Positions 22,601 through 31,362 of a stretch of 32,109 nt of DNA are shown here, piece by piece. Each line of letters starts with the position of its first letter. Positions within the stretch are counted from its first letter, which is position 1. The stretch is taken from positions 1 through 32,109 of the forward strand of contig NZ_JAQTXM010000038.1 in assembly GCF_028688795.1 (NCBI RefSeq). Direction: 5' to 3'. A program made the translations under genes and the position numbers. A model generated the notes under the pieces. That model was not told the origin of the DNA and did no database searches. It was given only the letters and a program-made list of their open reading frames with translations. This DNA comes from Rhodoferax sp. (lineage in GTDB: Bacteria; Pseudomonadota; Gammaproteobacteria; Burkholderiales; Burkholderiaceae_C).

Positions 22601-23863
22601 GAGCATCACAGGATGTTCGCGGATCACCTCTTCCAGAATGTCCCACACTACGGGCGTGCCAGTTTCAACTTCTTTCTTGGCAGCCTTGATGGTGGTGGCA
22701 ATGCCCATGGCTTCCAGGCGTGCAAAGATGAACGGCTTGAACAATTCCAGAGCCATCAACTTTGGCAAACCACACTGGTGCAGCTTGAGGGTTGGGCCAA
22801 CCACAATCACCGAACGCCCAGAATAGTCAACCCGCTTGCCCAGCAAGTTCTGGCGGAAACGACCGCTCTTGCCTTTGATCATGTCAGCCAGCGACTTGAG
22901 CGCGCGCTTGTTGGCACCGGTCATGGCTTTGCCTCGACGACCGTTGTCCAGCAAGCTGTCCACCGCTTCTTGCAACATGCGCTTTTCATTGCGGGCAATG
23001 ATTTCAGGCGCTTTGAGTTCCAGCAAACGACGCAGGCGGCTGTTGCGGTTGATGACGCGACGGTACAAGTCATTCAAATCGGAGGTGGCAAAACGACCAC
23101 CGTCCAACGGCACCAACGGACGCAGGTCAGGTGGCAACACCGGCAACACATCGAGCACCATCCACTCGGGCTTGATACCGGATTTCTTGAACGCTTCAAG
23201 CAACTTGAGGCGCTTGGTGTTCTTCTTGATCTTCAGCTCGGAGCCGCTTGGATCATTGCGCAGCTTTTCGATTTCGCTGTCGATGTCCAGGTTTTGCAAC
23301 AAGTCCTTGACGCCTTCAGCGCCCATCTTGGCCTGGAATTCGTCGCCGTATTCCTTGAACTTGGCATCGAAGTCGTCCTCGGACATGATGCCGTATTTCT
23401 TCAGCGGCGTCATGCCGGGGTCGGTCACCACATAAGCTTCAAAGTACAGCACGCGTTCGATGTCACGCAGGGTCATGTCCAGCACCAGGCCCAAACGGCT
23501 GGGCAGAGATTTCAGGAACCAGATGTGCGCACAAGGTGCTGCCAAATCGATGTGGCCCATGCGTTCACGGCGCACTTTGGTCTGGGTGACTTCAACGCCA
23601 CATTTTTCGCAGATGACACCGCGATGCTTCAGGCGCTTGTATTTGCCGCACAAGCATTCATAGTCTTTGATGGGGCCAAATATCTTGGCACAAAAGAGAC
23701 CATCACGCTCAGGCTTGAAGGTGCGGTAGTTGATGGTTTCAGGCTTTTTGACTTCGCCAAAAGACCAAGACCGGATTTTTTCGGGCGAGGCCATGCCAAT
23801 CGTGATGGCATCAAAATGCTCATCAGGCGTAAATTGCTTGAACAGGTCGAGTAATGATTTCAT
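19643..23863 (-). CDS. rpoC: DNA-directed RNA polymerase subunit beta'
   Basis: A 1406-residue subunit forming the catalytic half of RNA polymerase with beta. The start ATG 23861-23863 (MKSLLDLFKQ) has AAGGA nine bases upstream, which is preferred over the seven-residue-longer frame. Near the N-terminus is the zinc-binding CLCGKYKRLKHRGVICEKCG segment. The absolutely conserved magnesium site NADFDGDQMAVHVPLS is present, as are the trigger-loop/bridge-helix region (MMADSGARGSPAQIRQVAGMRGLMAKPDG) and the second zinc site (CETRFGICARCYG). The C-terminus has an acidic/alanine tail. It follows rpoB with a 21-base gap and ends in a strong terminator. Confidence 0.99.
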   Translation of the reverse strand: MKSLLDLFKQFTPDEHFDAITIGMASPEKIRSWSFGEVKKPETINYRTFKPERDGLFCAKIFGPIKDYECLCGKYKRLKHRGVICEKCGVEVTQTKVRRERMGHIDLAAPCAHIWFLKSLPSRLGLVLDMTLRDIERVLYFEAYVVTDPGMTPLKKYGIMSEDDFDAKFKEYGDEFQAKMGAEGVKDLLQNLDIDSEIEKLRNDPSGSELKIKKNTKRLKLLEAFKKSGIKPEWMVLDVLPVLPPDLRPLVPLDGGRFATSDLNDLYRRVINRNSRLRRLLELKAPEIIARNEKRMLQEAVDSLLDNGRRGKAMTGANKRALKSLADMIKGKSGRFRQNLLGKRVDYSGRSVIVVGPTLKLHQCGLPKLMALELFKPFIFARLEAMGIATTIKAAKKEVETGTPVVWDILEEVIREHPVMLNRAPTLHRLGIQAFEPILIEGKAIQLHPLVCAAFNADFDGDQMAVHVPLSVEAQMECRTLMLASNNVLFPSNGEPSIVPSQDVVLGLYYTTRDRINGKGEGLIFSDVSEVQRAFDAGEVEMSARINVRLTEYTKDKETGELVPSTKLWETTAGRALLSEILPKGLPFSNINKALKKKEISKLINVSFRKCGLKETVVFADKLLQYGYRLATRSGISISIEDMLVPTEKPGIIERAENEVKEIAQQYTSGLVTAGERYNKVVDIWGKSGDEVAKVMMAQLSKETVTDRHGNQVTQESFNSIYMMADSGARGSPAQIRQVAGMRGLMAKPDGSIIETPITANFREGLNVLEYFISTHGARKGLADTALKTANSGYLTRRLVDVTQDLVVTEQDCGTHAGYLMRAIVEGGEVIESLRDRILGRSAADDILHPENRSVLAPAGAMLDEDLIDELEIAGVDEVKVRTALTCETRFGICARCYGRDLGRGGLVNGGEAVGVIAAQSIGEPGTQLTMRTFHIGGAASRAAIASSVEAKSNGNIGFNATMRYVTNGKGELVVISRSGEIVIHDEHGRERERHKVPYGAVLTVKADQTIKAGAILANWDPLTRPIITEFAGKALFENVIEGLTVARQVDDVTGLSTLVVIDPKHRGSAKVVRPIVKLIDATGNEVKIPGTDHSVTIGFPIGALVQVRDGQDVGPGEVLARIPVEGQKTRDITGGLPRVAELFEARSPKDKGMLAEMTGTVSFGKETKGKIRLQITDPEGKIWDELVPKEKNILVHEGQIVNKGESVVDGPADPQDILRLLGAEELARYIVDEVQDVYRLQGVKINDKHIEVIVRQMLRRVVVENAGDSTYINGEQVERSEMLNTNDALRAEGKIPAVFTNLLLGITKASLSTDSFISAASFQETTRVLTEAAIMGKRDGLRGLKENVIVGRLIPAGTGMAYHEARKVRENMDDAERRAISEAEAAELAGETEAQAEQGEGAAAE

Positions 23864-23884
23864 GAATCTTTTTCCTTTGATCAA

Positions 23885-26800
23885 TTACGAGCGTTCGAGC
23901 TCGATGTCCAGGCCCAGGGAACGAATTTCCTTGACCAGCACGTTGAACGATTCCGGCATGCCGGCTTCGATCGAGTGTTCGCCCTTGACGATGCTCTCGT
24001 AGACCTTGGTACGGCCCTGCACGTCATCTGACTTGACAGTCAGCATTTCTTGCAGCGTGTAAGCAGCGCCGTAGGCTTCCAACGCCCACACTTCCATTTC
24101 ACCAAAACGCTGACCACCAAACTGGGCCTTACCACCCAACGGTTGCTGCGTGACCAAGCTGTAGGGGCCGGTGGAACGGGCATGCATCTTGTCATCCACC
24201 AAGTGGTGCAGTTTGAGGTAATGCATGTAGCCAATCGTGGTGGGGCGCTCGAAGCGGTCACCAGTACGGCCGTCATAGAGGTAAGCCTGGGTGCGGGTGT
24301 CCGTCAAACCCTTGGCTTTGGCAATGTCGTCCGGGAAGGCCAACTTCAGCATGGCCCGGATTTCTTCTTCAGTGGCACCATCAAACACCGGTGTGGCAAA
24401 CGGCATGCCGCTGGTCAGGTTCTCGGCCATGTCGAGCAACTGAACGTCGCTGAGTTGGGCCAGGTCTTCCTTACGACCGGTGGTGTTGTAGATGCCATCG
24501 AGGAACTGACGCAGCTCAGCCACACGGCTTTCGTGTTGCAGCATCTCGCCAATGCGATGGCCAATGCCCTTGCCAGCCCAGCCCAGGTGAACTTCAAGCA
24601 CCTGCCCGATGTTCATCCGAGAAGGCACGCCCAGCGGGTTCAGTACGATGTCACAAGGTGTGCCATCAGCCATGTGCGGCATGTCTTCCACCGGCAAAAT
24701 TTTGGAGACCACACCCTTGTTACCGTGACGGCCGGCCATCTTGTCACCTGGTTGCAGGTGGCGTTTGACCGCCACATAGACCTTGACCATCTTCAGCACG
24801 CCAGCAGGCAAGTCGTCGCCTTGCGTAAGCTTCTTGCGCTTTTCTTCAAATGCCAGGTCGAAACGGTGACGGGTTTGTTCCAGCGAGTTCTTGATGCTTT
24901 CCAACTGGGTGGACACGTCATCTTCAGCTGGACGGATGTCGAACCAATGGAATTTCTCAACTGCGGCCAGATAGGCCTTGTCGAGTTTGGTACCTTTGGC
25001 GAGCTTTTGCGGGCCACCATTGGCAATTTTGCCAATCAGGAGTTTTTCAATCCGGTCAAACGCGTCAGCTTCCACAATGCGAAGCTGGTCGTTCAGGTCG
25101 AGGCGGAAGCGTTTGAGCTCGTCGTCAATGATCTGCTGTGCTCGGCGGTCACGGGTGATGCCTTCACGGGTAAACACCTGAACGTCAATCACGGTGCCTT
25201 GTGAGCCTTGATCAACTCGCAACGACGTGTCTTTCACATCGCTGGCTTTTTCGCCAAAAATGGCGCGCAACAGTTTCTCTTCTGGCGTGAGCGTGGTTTC
25301 GCCCTTGGGCGTGACCTTGCCAACCAAGGTGTCACCGGGTTGCACTTCAGCACCCACGTAAATGATGCCCGACTCATCCAGACGGTTAAGTTGTTGTTCA
25401 CTCAAGTTGGGAATGTCACGGGTGATTTCTTCGGCACCCAGCTTGGTGTCACGCGCCATCACGACCAATTCCTCGATGTGAATCGAGGTGTAACGGTCTT
25501 CGGCCACGACACGTTCGCTGATCAAAATCGAATCTTCGAAGTTGTAGCCGTTCCAGGTCATGAAACCAATCAGCATGTTCTGGCCCAGGGCCAGTTCACC
25601 CAAATCAGTGGAAGCGCCGTCAGCAATCACATCGCCTTTAGCCAAGTGGTCGCCTTTTTTGACGATTGGGCGCTGGTGAATGTTGGTGTTCTGGTTGGAA
25701 CGCTGGTATTTGATGAGGTTGTAAATGTCCACACCGACTTCACCGGCTTGCGCTTCCGCATCATTGACGCGGATCACCACACGCGTGGCATCGACATAGT
25801 CCACCACGCCGCCACGGGTGGCAACCACCACGGTGCCCGAGTCAACGGCAGCCACACGCTCAATACCTGTGCCGACCATCGGTTTTTCCGGGCGCAGCAC
25901 TGGAACGGCCTGACGGGACATATTGGCGCCCATCAACGCACGGTTCGCATCGTCGTGCTCAAGGAATGGCACCAAAGAAGCCGCCACCGACACGATCTGA
26001 GCTGGTGACACGTCCATGTATTGCACACGTTCCGCGCCAACCATGACGGTTTCGCCAGCTTCACGGGCAGAAATCAACTCGCCAGACAAGTGACCTTCTT
26101 TGTCCAGTGCCGCATTGGCCTGGGCAATCACGTACTTGCCTTCTTCAATGGCCGACAGGTAATCAATATCCAATGTCACCTTGCCATCGACCACGCGACG
26201 GTATGGGGTTTCAATGAAACCGTAGTCGTTCAACCGGGCATACAGTGCCAACGAGTTGATCAGACCAATGTTTGGACCTTCCGGTGTTTCAATCGGGCAA
26301 ACACGACCGTAATGGGTTACGTGCACGTCACGCACCTCGAAGCCAGCACGCTCACGCGTCAAACCACCTGGGCCAAGGGCCGACACGCGGCGCTTGTGGG
26401 TGATCTCGGACAGCGGGTTGGTTTGATCCATGAACTGCGACAGCTGCGACGCACCAAAGAACTCTTTCAGTGCGGCCGAAATAGGCTTGCTGTTGATCAG
26501 GTCATGCGGCATCAAGGGTTCCTGTTCGGCTTGACCCAAACGCTCCTTGACGGCTTTTTCGATCCGTGCCAAGCCCATGCGGTACTGGTTCTCGGCCAGT
26601 TCACCGACACAACGCACGCGGCGATTGCCAAGGTGGTCGATGTCATCCACTTGACCATGCCCGTTACGCAAATCAACCAGGATCTTGACCACGGCCAAAA
26701 TGTCTTCGTTGGTCAACACCATGGGGCCAGTAGACTCCGGGCGGAGCATTTTGGCATTGAACTTCATACGACCCACGCGCGACAAATCGTAGGTGTCTGG

Positions 26801-27997
26801 GTTGTAGAACAGGCGTTGGAACAAGGCTTGAACAGCATCTTCTGTTGGCGGCTCACCTGGACGCATCATGCGGTAAATGGCGACACGTGCGGCAAATTCG
26901 TCAACCGTTTCGTCGGTGCGCAAAGTCTGGGAAATGTAGGCGCCTTGATCCAACTCGTTGGTGTAGATACAAGCCAGATCCTGCACACCCGAGGTGCGCA
27001 GTTTCTTGAGCAACAGTTCTGTTAACTCTTCGTTGGCCTTGGCCAAAATTTCACCGGTATCTGAATCGACCACGTTGCGAGCCACAACACGGCCAACCAA
27101 AAAGTCTTCAGGCACAGAAATGTGCGTGGTACCCGATTGTTCCAATTCACGGGTATGACGTACTGTCACACGCTTTTCCTTGGCAACAATCACCTGGCCA
27201 CTCTTGTCGGTGATGTCAAAGCGAGCCACTTCGCCGCGCAAACGTTCGGCCACAAATTCCATTTGTGCGCCACTGTCCATCAGGCGGAAGTTGTCATTCA
27301 CAAAGAAGTTGGCAAGGATCGACTCATTGTTCAGGCCGATGGCCTTGAGCAAAATCGTGACCGGCATCTTGCGGCGGCGGTCAACCCGGAAGTACAAGAT
27401 GTCTTTGGGGTCGAACTCAAAGTCAAGCCATGAACCGCGGTAAGGGATGATGCGCGCCGAAAAAAGCAACTTGCCGGAGCTGTGTGTCTTGCCCTTGTCA
27501 TGCTCGAAAAACACGCCAGGAGAACGATGCAACTGTGACACGATCACGCGCTCAGTGCCATTGATCACAAACGAGCCTTTTTCAGTCATCAAAGGCACTT
27601 CGCCCATGTAGACCTCTTGCTCCTTGACTTCTTTGACCACCTTGTTTTGCGTGGTTGAAGACTCACGGTCATAAATAATCAATTGCACTTTGGCGCGCAC
27701 CGCTGACGCAAACGTCAAACCACGGGTCTGGCACTCACGTACATCAAAACCGGGTTTGGCCAAGTTGTACTCAAGGTACTTCATCTCAACAAAACCGTTG
27801 TGCGACACGATCGGGAAGGCTGCGTCAAACGCAGCCTGAAGCCCTTCGTTGGTACGCTTCTTGGGCGCTACTTCTGCTTGTAGAAACGCCGTGTAAGCGT
27901 CTTTTTGCATTTGCAGGAGGTAAGGGATTTCCAGCACGCTGTCGCGCGTACCAAAATTTTTACGAATCCGCTTGCGTTCGGTGTATGAGTAAGCCAT
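23885..27997 (-). CDS. rpoB: DNA-directed RNA polymerase subunit beta
   Basis: A 1370-residue subunit of RNA polymerase. The start ATG 27995-27997 (MAYSYTERKRIRKNFG) has GGAGA just upstream; a TTG-initiated frame five codons longer is not needed. The rifampicin-binding region is visible as FFGASQLSQFMDQTNPLSEITHKRRVSALGPGGL, with wild-type-like residues at the common resistance positions (Q, D, H, S). Other hallmarks are ETPEGPNIGLINSL, KMAGRHGNKGVVSKI and the C-terminal GGKAQFGGQRFGEMEVWALEAYGAA. Transcription enters from rplL through a structured 241-base spacer. Confidence 0.99.
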   Translation of the reverse strand: MAYSYTERKRIRKNFGTRDSVLEIPYLLQMQKDAYTAFLQAEVAPKKRTNEGLQAAFDAAFPIVSHNGFVEMKYLEYNLAKPGFDVRECQTRGLTFASAVRAKVQLIIYDRESSTTQNKVVKEVKEQEVYMGEVPLMTEKGSFVINGTERVIVSQLHRSPGVFFEHDKGKTHSSGKLLFSARIIPYRGSWLDFEFDPKDILYFRVDRRRKMPVTILLKAIGLNNESILANFFVNDNFRLMDSGAQMEFVAERLRGEVARFDITDKSGQVIVAKEKRVTVRHTRELEQSGTTHISVPEDFLVGRVVARNVVDSDTGEILAKANEELTELLLKKLRTSGVQDLACIYTNELDQGAYISQTLRTDETVDEFAARVAIYRMMRPGEPPTEDAVQALFQRLFYNPDTYDLSRVGRMKFNAKMLRPESTGPMVLTNEDILAVVKILVDLRNGHGQVDDIDHLGNRRVRCVGELAENQYRMGLARIEKAVKERLGQAEQEPLMPHDLINSKPISAALKEFFGASQLSQFMDQTNPLSEITHKRRVSALGPGGLTRERAGFEVRDVHVTHYGRVCPIETPEGPNIGLINSLALYARLNDYGFIETPYRRVVDGKVTLDIDYLSAIEEGKYVIAQANAALDKEGHLSGELISAREAGETVMVGAERVQYMDVSPAQIVSVAASLVPFLEHDDANRALMGANMSRQAVPVLRPEKPMVGTGIERVAAVDSGTVVVATRGGVVDYVDATRVVIRVNDAEAQAGEVGVDIYNLIKYQRSNQNTNIHQRPIVKKGDHLAKGDVIADGASTDLGELALGQNMLIGFMTWNGYNFEDSILISERVVAEDRYTSIHIEELVVMARDTKLGAEEITRDIPNLSEQQLNRLDESGIIYVGAEVQPGDTLVGKVTPKGETTLTPEEKLLRAIFGEKASDVKDTSLRVDQGSQGTVIDVQVFTREGITRDRRAQQIIDDELKRFRLDLNDQLRIVEADAFDRIEKLLIGKIANGGPQKLAKGTKLDKAYLAAVEKFHWFDIRPAEDDVSTQLESIKNSLEQTRHRFDLAFEEKRKKLTQGDDLPAGVLKMVKVYVAVKRHLQPGDKMAGRHGNKGVVSKILPVEDMPHMADGTPCDIVLNPLGVPSRMNIGQVLEVHLGWAGKGIGHRIGEMLQHESRVAELRQFLDGIYNTTGRKEDLAQLSDVQLLDMAENLTSGMPFATPVFDGATEEEIRAMLKLAFPDDIAKAKGLTDTRTQAYLYDGRTGDRFERPTTIGYMHYLKLHHLVDDKMHARSTGPYSLVTQQPLGGKAQFGGQRFGEMEVWALEAYGAAYTLQEMLTVKSDDVQGRTKVYESIVKGEHSIEAGMPESFNVLVKEIRSLGLDIELERS

Positions 27998-28140
27998 GAG
28001 ATCTCCGGGCAACTAGAGGAACTTGGGGTAGTCCTGGGCGACTTTAAATCTTGGTGATTGGCCACTACCAATCATTGGCGGACGGTCGCACATTGCATGC
28101 AACCCGAACCAAGGCATCTTCTGCTGTCGGGGTTAGAAGA

Positions 28141-28174
28141 CACTGAAAAAGGTTTGTTCAAACTTTTTTCAGTG
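28141..28174 (-). promoter_or_regulatory. Long hairpin in rplL-rpoB spacer (processing-site candidate)
   Basis: CACTGAAAAA (28141-28150) pairs with TTTTTCAGTG (28165-28174), and GTTTG (28152-28156) with CAAAC (28159-28163), giving a nearly continuous stem of about 15 pairs with a tiny loop. It lies about 145 bases upstream of the rpoB start. In E. coli the rplL-rpoB spacer has an RNase III processing site; an analogous role is inferred. Confidence 0.55.
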
Positions 28175-28180
28175 CGCTCT

Positions 28181-28224
28181 CATAAAACACCAAAGGCTGG
28201 AGGCCTGTGACAGCACTCCAGCCT
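28181..28224 (-). terminator. Attenuator-like hairpin after rplL
   Basis: AGGCTGGAG (28194-28202) and CTCCAGCCT (28216-28224) form a perfect 9-bp stem with an inner CTGT/ACAG stem, 14 bases past the rplL stop. On the minus strand the following sequence is TTGGTGTTTTATG, only a weak U-tract. This fits partial termination that lowers rpoBC expression relative to ribosomal protein L7/L12, as known in E. coli. Confidence 0.65.
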
Positions 28225-28238
28225 GCGGGACGACTCAA

Positions 28239-28613
28239 TTACTTGAGTTCAGCCTTGGCACCAGCTTCAATCAGCTTCTTCAGAGCTGCATCAGCATCAG
28301 CCTTGGAAACGCCTTCCTTGACGTTCTTTGGTGCGCCGTCGACCAAGTCTTTGGCTTCTTTCAAGCCCAGACCGGTGATTTCGCGAACAGCCTTGATGAC
28401 CGACACCTTTTGGGCGCCTGCTTCAAGCAGAACCACGTTGAATTCGGTCTTTTCTTCAGCCACTGCAGCAGCAGCGCCACCGCCAGCAGCAGGAGCCGAC
28501 ATGGCTGCTGCGCTTACGCCAAATTTCTCTTCGATGGCTTTCACCAGGTCGTTGAGTTCCATGACCGTCATGCTGTCGAGCGCGGTCAAAAATGCGTCTT
28601 TATCGAATGCCAT
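28239..28613 (-). CDS. rplL: 50S ribosomal protein L7/L12
   Basis: A 124-residue stalk protein that recruits translation factors to the ribosome. The N-terminal dimerisation part (DAFLTALDSMTVMELNDLVKAIEEKFGV) is followed by the alanine-rich hinge and the C-terminal domain EKTEFNVVLLEAGAQKVSVIKAVREITGLGLKEAKDLVDGAPK..., which is textbook L7/L12. TAGGA precedes the ATG. It lies 42 bases after rplJ. Confidence 0.99.
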   Translation of the reverse strand: MAFDKDAFLTALDSMTVMELNDLVKAIEEKFGVSAAAMSAPAAGGGAAAAVAEEKTEFNVVLLEAGAQKVSVIKAVREITGLGLKEAKDLVDGAPKNVKEGVSKADADAALKKLIEAGAKAELK

Positions 28614-28655
28614 TTTGATTTCCTAACAATATTGGTTACTTAGTGCTGCAGGCTA

Positions 28656-29192
28656 TCAAGCCGCAACTGCTTCAGCGGGTGCTTCTGGTGAAGCTTCAAC
28701 CACACCAGCGCCTTTTTTCTCCGCAATCGCTGCCAGCACACGGGCTGTACGCGAAATTGGGGATTGCATCAAGCCCAGCAACTGAGCCAACAGCACTTCC
28801 TTGGAAGGAATGCTTGCCAGTTGCTTCACGCCGTCGACATCCAAAGCTTTTCCTGCAAATGCACCACCGCGAATCACCAACTTGGCATTGGTTTTCGCGA
28901 ATTCTGCAACCACTTTCGCGGCAGCAACTGCATCTTCAGAGAAGCCATAGATCAGCGGACCGGTCATCAGGTCGGATACAACTTCAAAGCCACTGCCAGC
29001 GACAGCACGACGTGCCAAGGTGTTTTTCAACACACTTAGCGACACGCCGTTGCTGCGCGCATTCGAGCGCAATTTGGTCATATCAGCGACCGTGATGCCA
29101 CGGTATTCCGCCATCACGAGCGTTTGAGCTTTAGCGGCGAGGCCAGTCACATCACTGATGACCGCTTCTTTCTCACTGCGATTTAAACTCAA
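28656..29192 (-). CDS. rplJ: 50S ribosomal protein L10 (TTG start)
   Basis: A 178-residue protein that anchors L7/L12 dimers to the ribosome. The sequence MSLNRSEKEAVISDVTGLAAKAQTLVMAEYRGITVADM is typical of betaproteobacterial L10. The start codon is TTG at 29190-29192 with a strong AAGGAG seven bases upstream, and no ATG lies nearby in frame, so the TTG start is well supported. Expression is probably controlled through the long structured leader 29193-29455. Confidence 0.98.
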   Translation of the reverse strand: MSLNRSEKEAVISDVTGLAAKAQTLVMAEYRGITVADMTKLRSNARSNGVSLSVLKNTLARRAVAGSGFEVVSDLMTGPLIYGFSEDAVAAAKVVAEFAKTNAKLVIRGGAFAGKALDVDGVKQLASIPSKEVLLAQLLGLMQSPISRTARVLAAIAEKKGAGVVEASPEAPAEAVAA

Positions 29193-29455
29193 GGTCTACT
29201 CCTTCAAAATGTGCCCGTTATCGATGTTTGCCACATCGCCCAGGGCACGCCACATTGCAGCGACCAACTGTTTCGGAACTTTTAAATTCTTTGGCAGCGG
29301 GATCGCCATCTGCGTTGGTTGTTTGCGGATTAAGTGCTCGGAGCGAACCCTCTGCACACCAACGGTCTTGGATGGCCTGCTTGCACATTGACGCGCAAGC
29401 AGCCCACCACGTCAGGCGGTCCTTTCGGACCACCAGATTTCACATCAAATGCTTA
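29193..29455 (-). promoter_or_regulatory. rplJL leader region (candidate L10 autoregulatory RNA)
   Basis: A 263-base gene-free stretch between rplA and rplJ. On the minus strand it holds a stem GGTGGTCC-GAAA-GGACCGCC (29434-29415, GNRA tetraloop), then CTGCTTGC/GCAAGCAG (29402-29377), then a long-range stem CGTTGGT/ACCAACG (29364-29313), and ends with AAGGAG before the rplJ TTG. In many bacteria L10 (as L10-L12 complex) binds this leader and represses its own translation. I infer the same here from position and structure; consensus matching was not possible. Confidence 0.7.
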
Positions 29456-30151
29456 TTAAGCAGCGATGGTTTGGATGTCAACACGAACGCCGAGACCCAT
29501 GGTGCTCGACACAGCAACCTTGCGAAGGTACAAACCCTTGCTGGTGGCTGGCTTGGCTTTGGCCAATGCATCAACCAACGCTGCCAAGTTGCCTTGGAGC
29601 TTGTCGTTGTCGAAAGAACGACGACCAATGGTGGAGTGAACAATGCCAGCCTTGTCGACACGGAACTGGACTTGACCAGCCTTGGCGTTGCGAACGGCTG
29701 TCGCAACGTCAGGCGTGACCGTGCCAACCTTCGGGTTAGGCATCAGGCCACGTGGGCCCAGGATCTGACCCAAAGTACCCACGACGCGCATCGCGTCAGG
29801 GGCAGCAATCACGATGTCAAAAGGCATGTCGCCAGCCTTGATCATTGCGGCCAAGTCATCCATGCCAACGATGTCAGCGCCAGCGGCCTTGGCTTCTTCA
29901 GCCTTGGCGCCTTGGGCAAACACAGCCACGCGCTTGGTCTTGCCGGTGCCGTTAGGCAACACAACCGCACCACGCACCACTTGGTCCGACTTCTTGGCAT
30001 CAATGCCAAGTTGCACAGCCACGTCGATGGATTCATCGAACTTGGCATTGGCAAATTCTTTTACCAAACCGAGCGCATCGGCAATGGCGTACAGCTTGCC
30101 GCTGTCCACTTTGCCTTGCTGGGTCTTTTGTTTTTTAGTCAAGCGAGCCAT
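29456..30151 (-). CDS. rplA: 50S ribosomal protein L1
   Basis: A 231-residue ribosomal protein that forms the L1 stalk controlling E-site tRNA release, and is also the translational repressor of the rplKA mRNA in other bacteria. The start MARLTKKQKTQQGKVDSGKLYAIADALGLVKEFA and the core MPNPKVGTVTPDVATAVRNAKAGQVQFRVDKAGIVHSTIGR are typical. Its ATG immediately follows the rplK stop (TAAATG), with GGAGGG inside the rplK end. Confidence 0.99.
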   Translation of the reverse strand: MARLTKKQKTQQGKVDSGKLYAIADALGLVKEFANAKFDESIDVAVQLGIDAKKSDQVVRGAVVLPNGTGKTKRVAVFAQGAKAEEAKAAGADIVGMDDLAAMIKAGDMPFDIVIAAPDAMRVVGTLGQILGPRGLMPNPKVGTVTPDVATAVRNAKAGQVQFRVDKAGIVHSTIGRRSFDNDKLQGNLAALVDALAKAKPATSKGLYLRKVAVSSTMGLGVRVDIQTIAA

Positions 30152-30583
30152 TTACACACCCTCCACATTCACGCCCATCGAGCGGGCTGAGCCAGCGATG
30201 GTACGCACAGCGGCGTCCATGTCGGCAGCGGTCAAGTCTTTCATCTTGGTCTTGGCGATTTCTTCGAGCTGAGCGCGAGTAATCTTGCCGACCTTGGTCT
30301 TGAGCGCGTTAGGTGAACCCTTGTCGATCTTGACCGCTTTTTTGATCAGGATAGATGACGGGGGCGATTTGATGACAAAAGTGAAACTCTTGTCAGCATA
30401 CGCAGTGATCACCACAGGCAGTGGCAGACCCGGCTCAACACCTTGAGTCTGAGCGTTAAACGCCTTGCAGAACTCCATGATGTTCAAACCGCGTTGACCC
30501 AGTGCTGGGCCAATAGGTGGGGATGGATTGGCCTTGCCCGCTGGTACTTGCAGCTTGACAAAACCGACGATTTTTTTCGCCAT
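30152..30583 (-). CDS. rplK: 50S ribosomal protein L11
   Basis: A 143-residue protein of the GTPase-associated centre that binds 23S rRNA near 1067. The sequence KIVGFVKLQVPAGKANPSPPIGPALGQRGLNIMEFCKAFNAQT is the L11 signature region. AGGAG precedes the ATG. It is adjacent to rplA and follows nusG after a 170-base leader. Confidence 0.99.
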   Translation of the reverse strand: MAKKIVGFVKLQVPAGKANPSPPIGPALGQRGLNIMEFCKAFNAQTQGVEPGLPLPVVITAYADKSFTFVIKSPPSSILIKKAVKIDKGSPNALKTKVGKITRAQLEEIAKTKMKDLTAADMDAAVRTIAGSARSMGVNVEGV

Positions 30584-30753
30584 GGTTTAACTCCTAGCGG
30601 GTTCTAACGCCTCGGCTTGCACAACGCAAACTTTTGGCTCCCCGGTGTTGACGACTCACTATCTACATTTGCACCGAGTCGAAAAGTGCAAACATCTAAT
30701 CAGTTGGGTACCGCGTAAACCGCTTCGCGCAATCTTGGCCCACCCAAAGAAAT
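30584..30753 (-). promoter_or_regulatory. nusG-rplK spacer / rplKA leader
   Basis: A gene-free 170-base stretch. On the minus strand TTTGCAC (30692-30686) pairs with GTGCAAA (30674-30668), and AGGAG lies just before the rplK ATG. In other bacteria the rplKA mRNA leader carries the L1 binding site. A promoter may lie here too, but I cannot identify a convincing one. Confidence 0.45.
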
Positions 30754-31362
30754 TTAGGTTTTTTCGACCTGCGAAAACTCCAGCTCGACGGGGGTGGAAC
30801 GGCCAAAGATCGTTACCGCGACACGAACCTTGCTCTTGTCGTAATTCACTTCTTCCACCAAGCCGTTGAAGTCCGCAAAAGGACCTTCTTTGACGCGCAC
30901 CATCTCGCCCACCACAAACTCGACTTTGTGCCGTGGCTTCTCAGTGCCTTCCTGCATCTGGCTGACGATCTTCAGCACTTCCGCCTCTGAAATCGGTGAG
31001 GGACGGGTCTTGCCGCCGCCCACGAACCCAGTGACCTTGTTGGTGTGCTTCACCAAATGCCAAGTGTCATCATCCATGACCATTTCGACCAGCACATAAC
31101 CAGGGAAAAACTTGCGCTCTGTGGTCTTCCTTACGCCGTTCTTGATCTCAACCACTTCCTCCATGGGCACCAGAATGCGACCAAACTTGGTCTCCATGCC
31201 GGCGCGGTTGATGCGCTCAAGAATATTGCGCTCAACAGCTTTTTCCATGCCGGAATAGGCATGAACCACATACCAACGCAAATCTGGATTTGCAGAAGGC
31301 GCAGCCAGCGTTTGAGCAGCTGTGAGCGGACTTACTGGGGAGGTTTCTTCAACATCAGTCAT
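30754..31362 (-). CDS. nusG: Transcription termination/antitermination factor NusG
   Basis: A 202-residue elongation factor. The NGN domain starts at about residue 28 (LRWYVVHAYSGMEKAVERNI) and contains FFPGYVLVEMVMDDDTWHLVKHTNKVTGFVGG. The C-terminal KOW domain is visible as VGEMVRVKEGPFADFNGLVEEVNYDKSKVRVAVTIFGRSTPVELEFSQVEKT. The protein has about 20 more N-terminal residues than E. coli NusG (181), a Ser/Pro/Ala-rich extension. The ATG abuts the secE stop codon (TAAATG). Confidence 0.98.
   Translation of the reverse strand: MTDVEETSPVSPLTAAQTLAAPSANPDLRWYVVHAYSGMEKAVERNILERINRAGMETKFGRILVPMEEVVEIKNGVRKTTERKFFPGYVLVEMVMDDDTWHLVKHTNKVTGFVGGGKTRPSPISEAEVLKIVSQMQEGTEKPRHKVEFVVGEMVRVKEGPFADFNGLVEEVNYDKSKVRVAVTIFGRSTPVELEFSQVEKT

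Noticed and set aside
22358..23854. 498-codon open frame antisense to rpoC (plus strand), and similar long frames at 20666-21859, 24050-25204 and 26021-27025
   Set aside because: They mirror the strongly biased codons of rpoB/rpoC on the opposite strand, have no recognisable domains, and are His/Gln-rich in the manner typical of antisense shadows.
29218..29433. 71-codon frame inside the rplJ leader
   Set aside because: The region is a structured leader, and the frame has no ribosome-binding site or recognisable sequence. A regulatory leader peptide is possible but unsupported.
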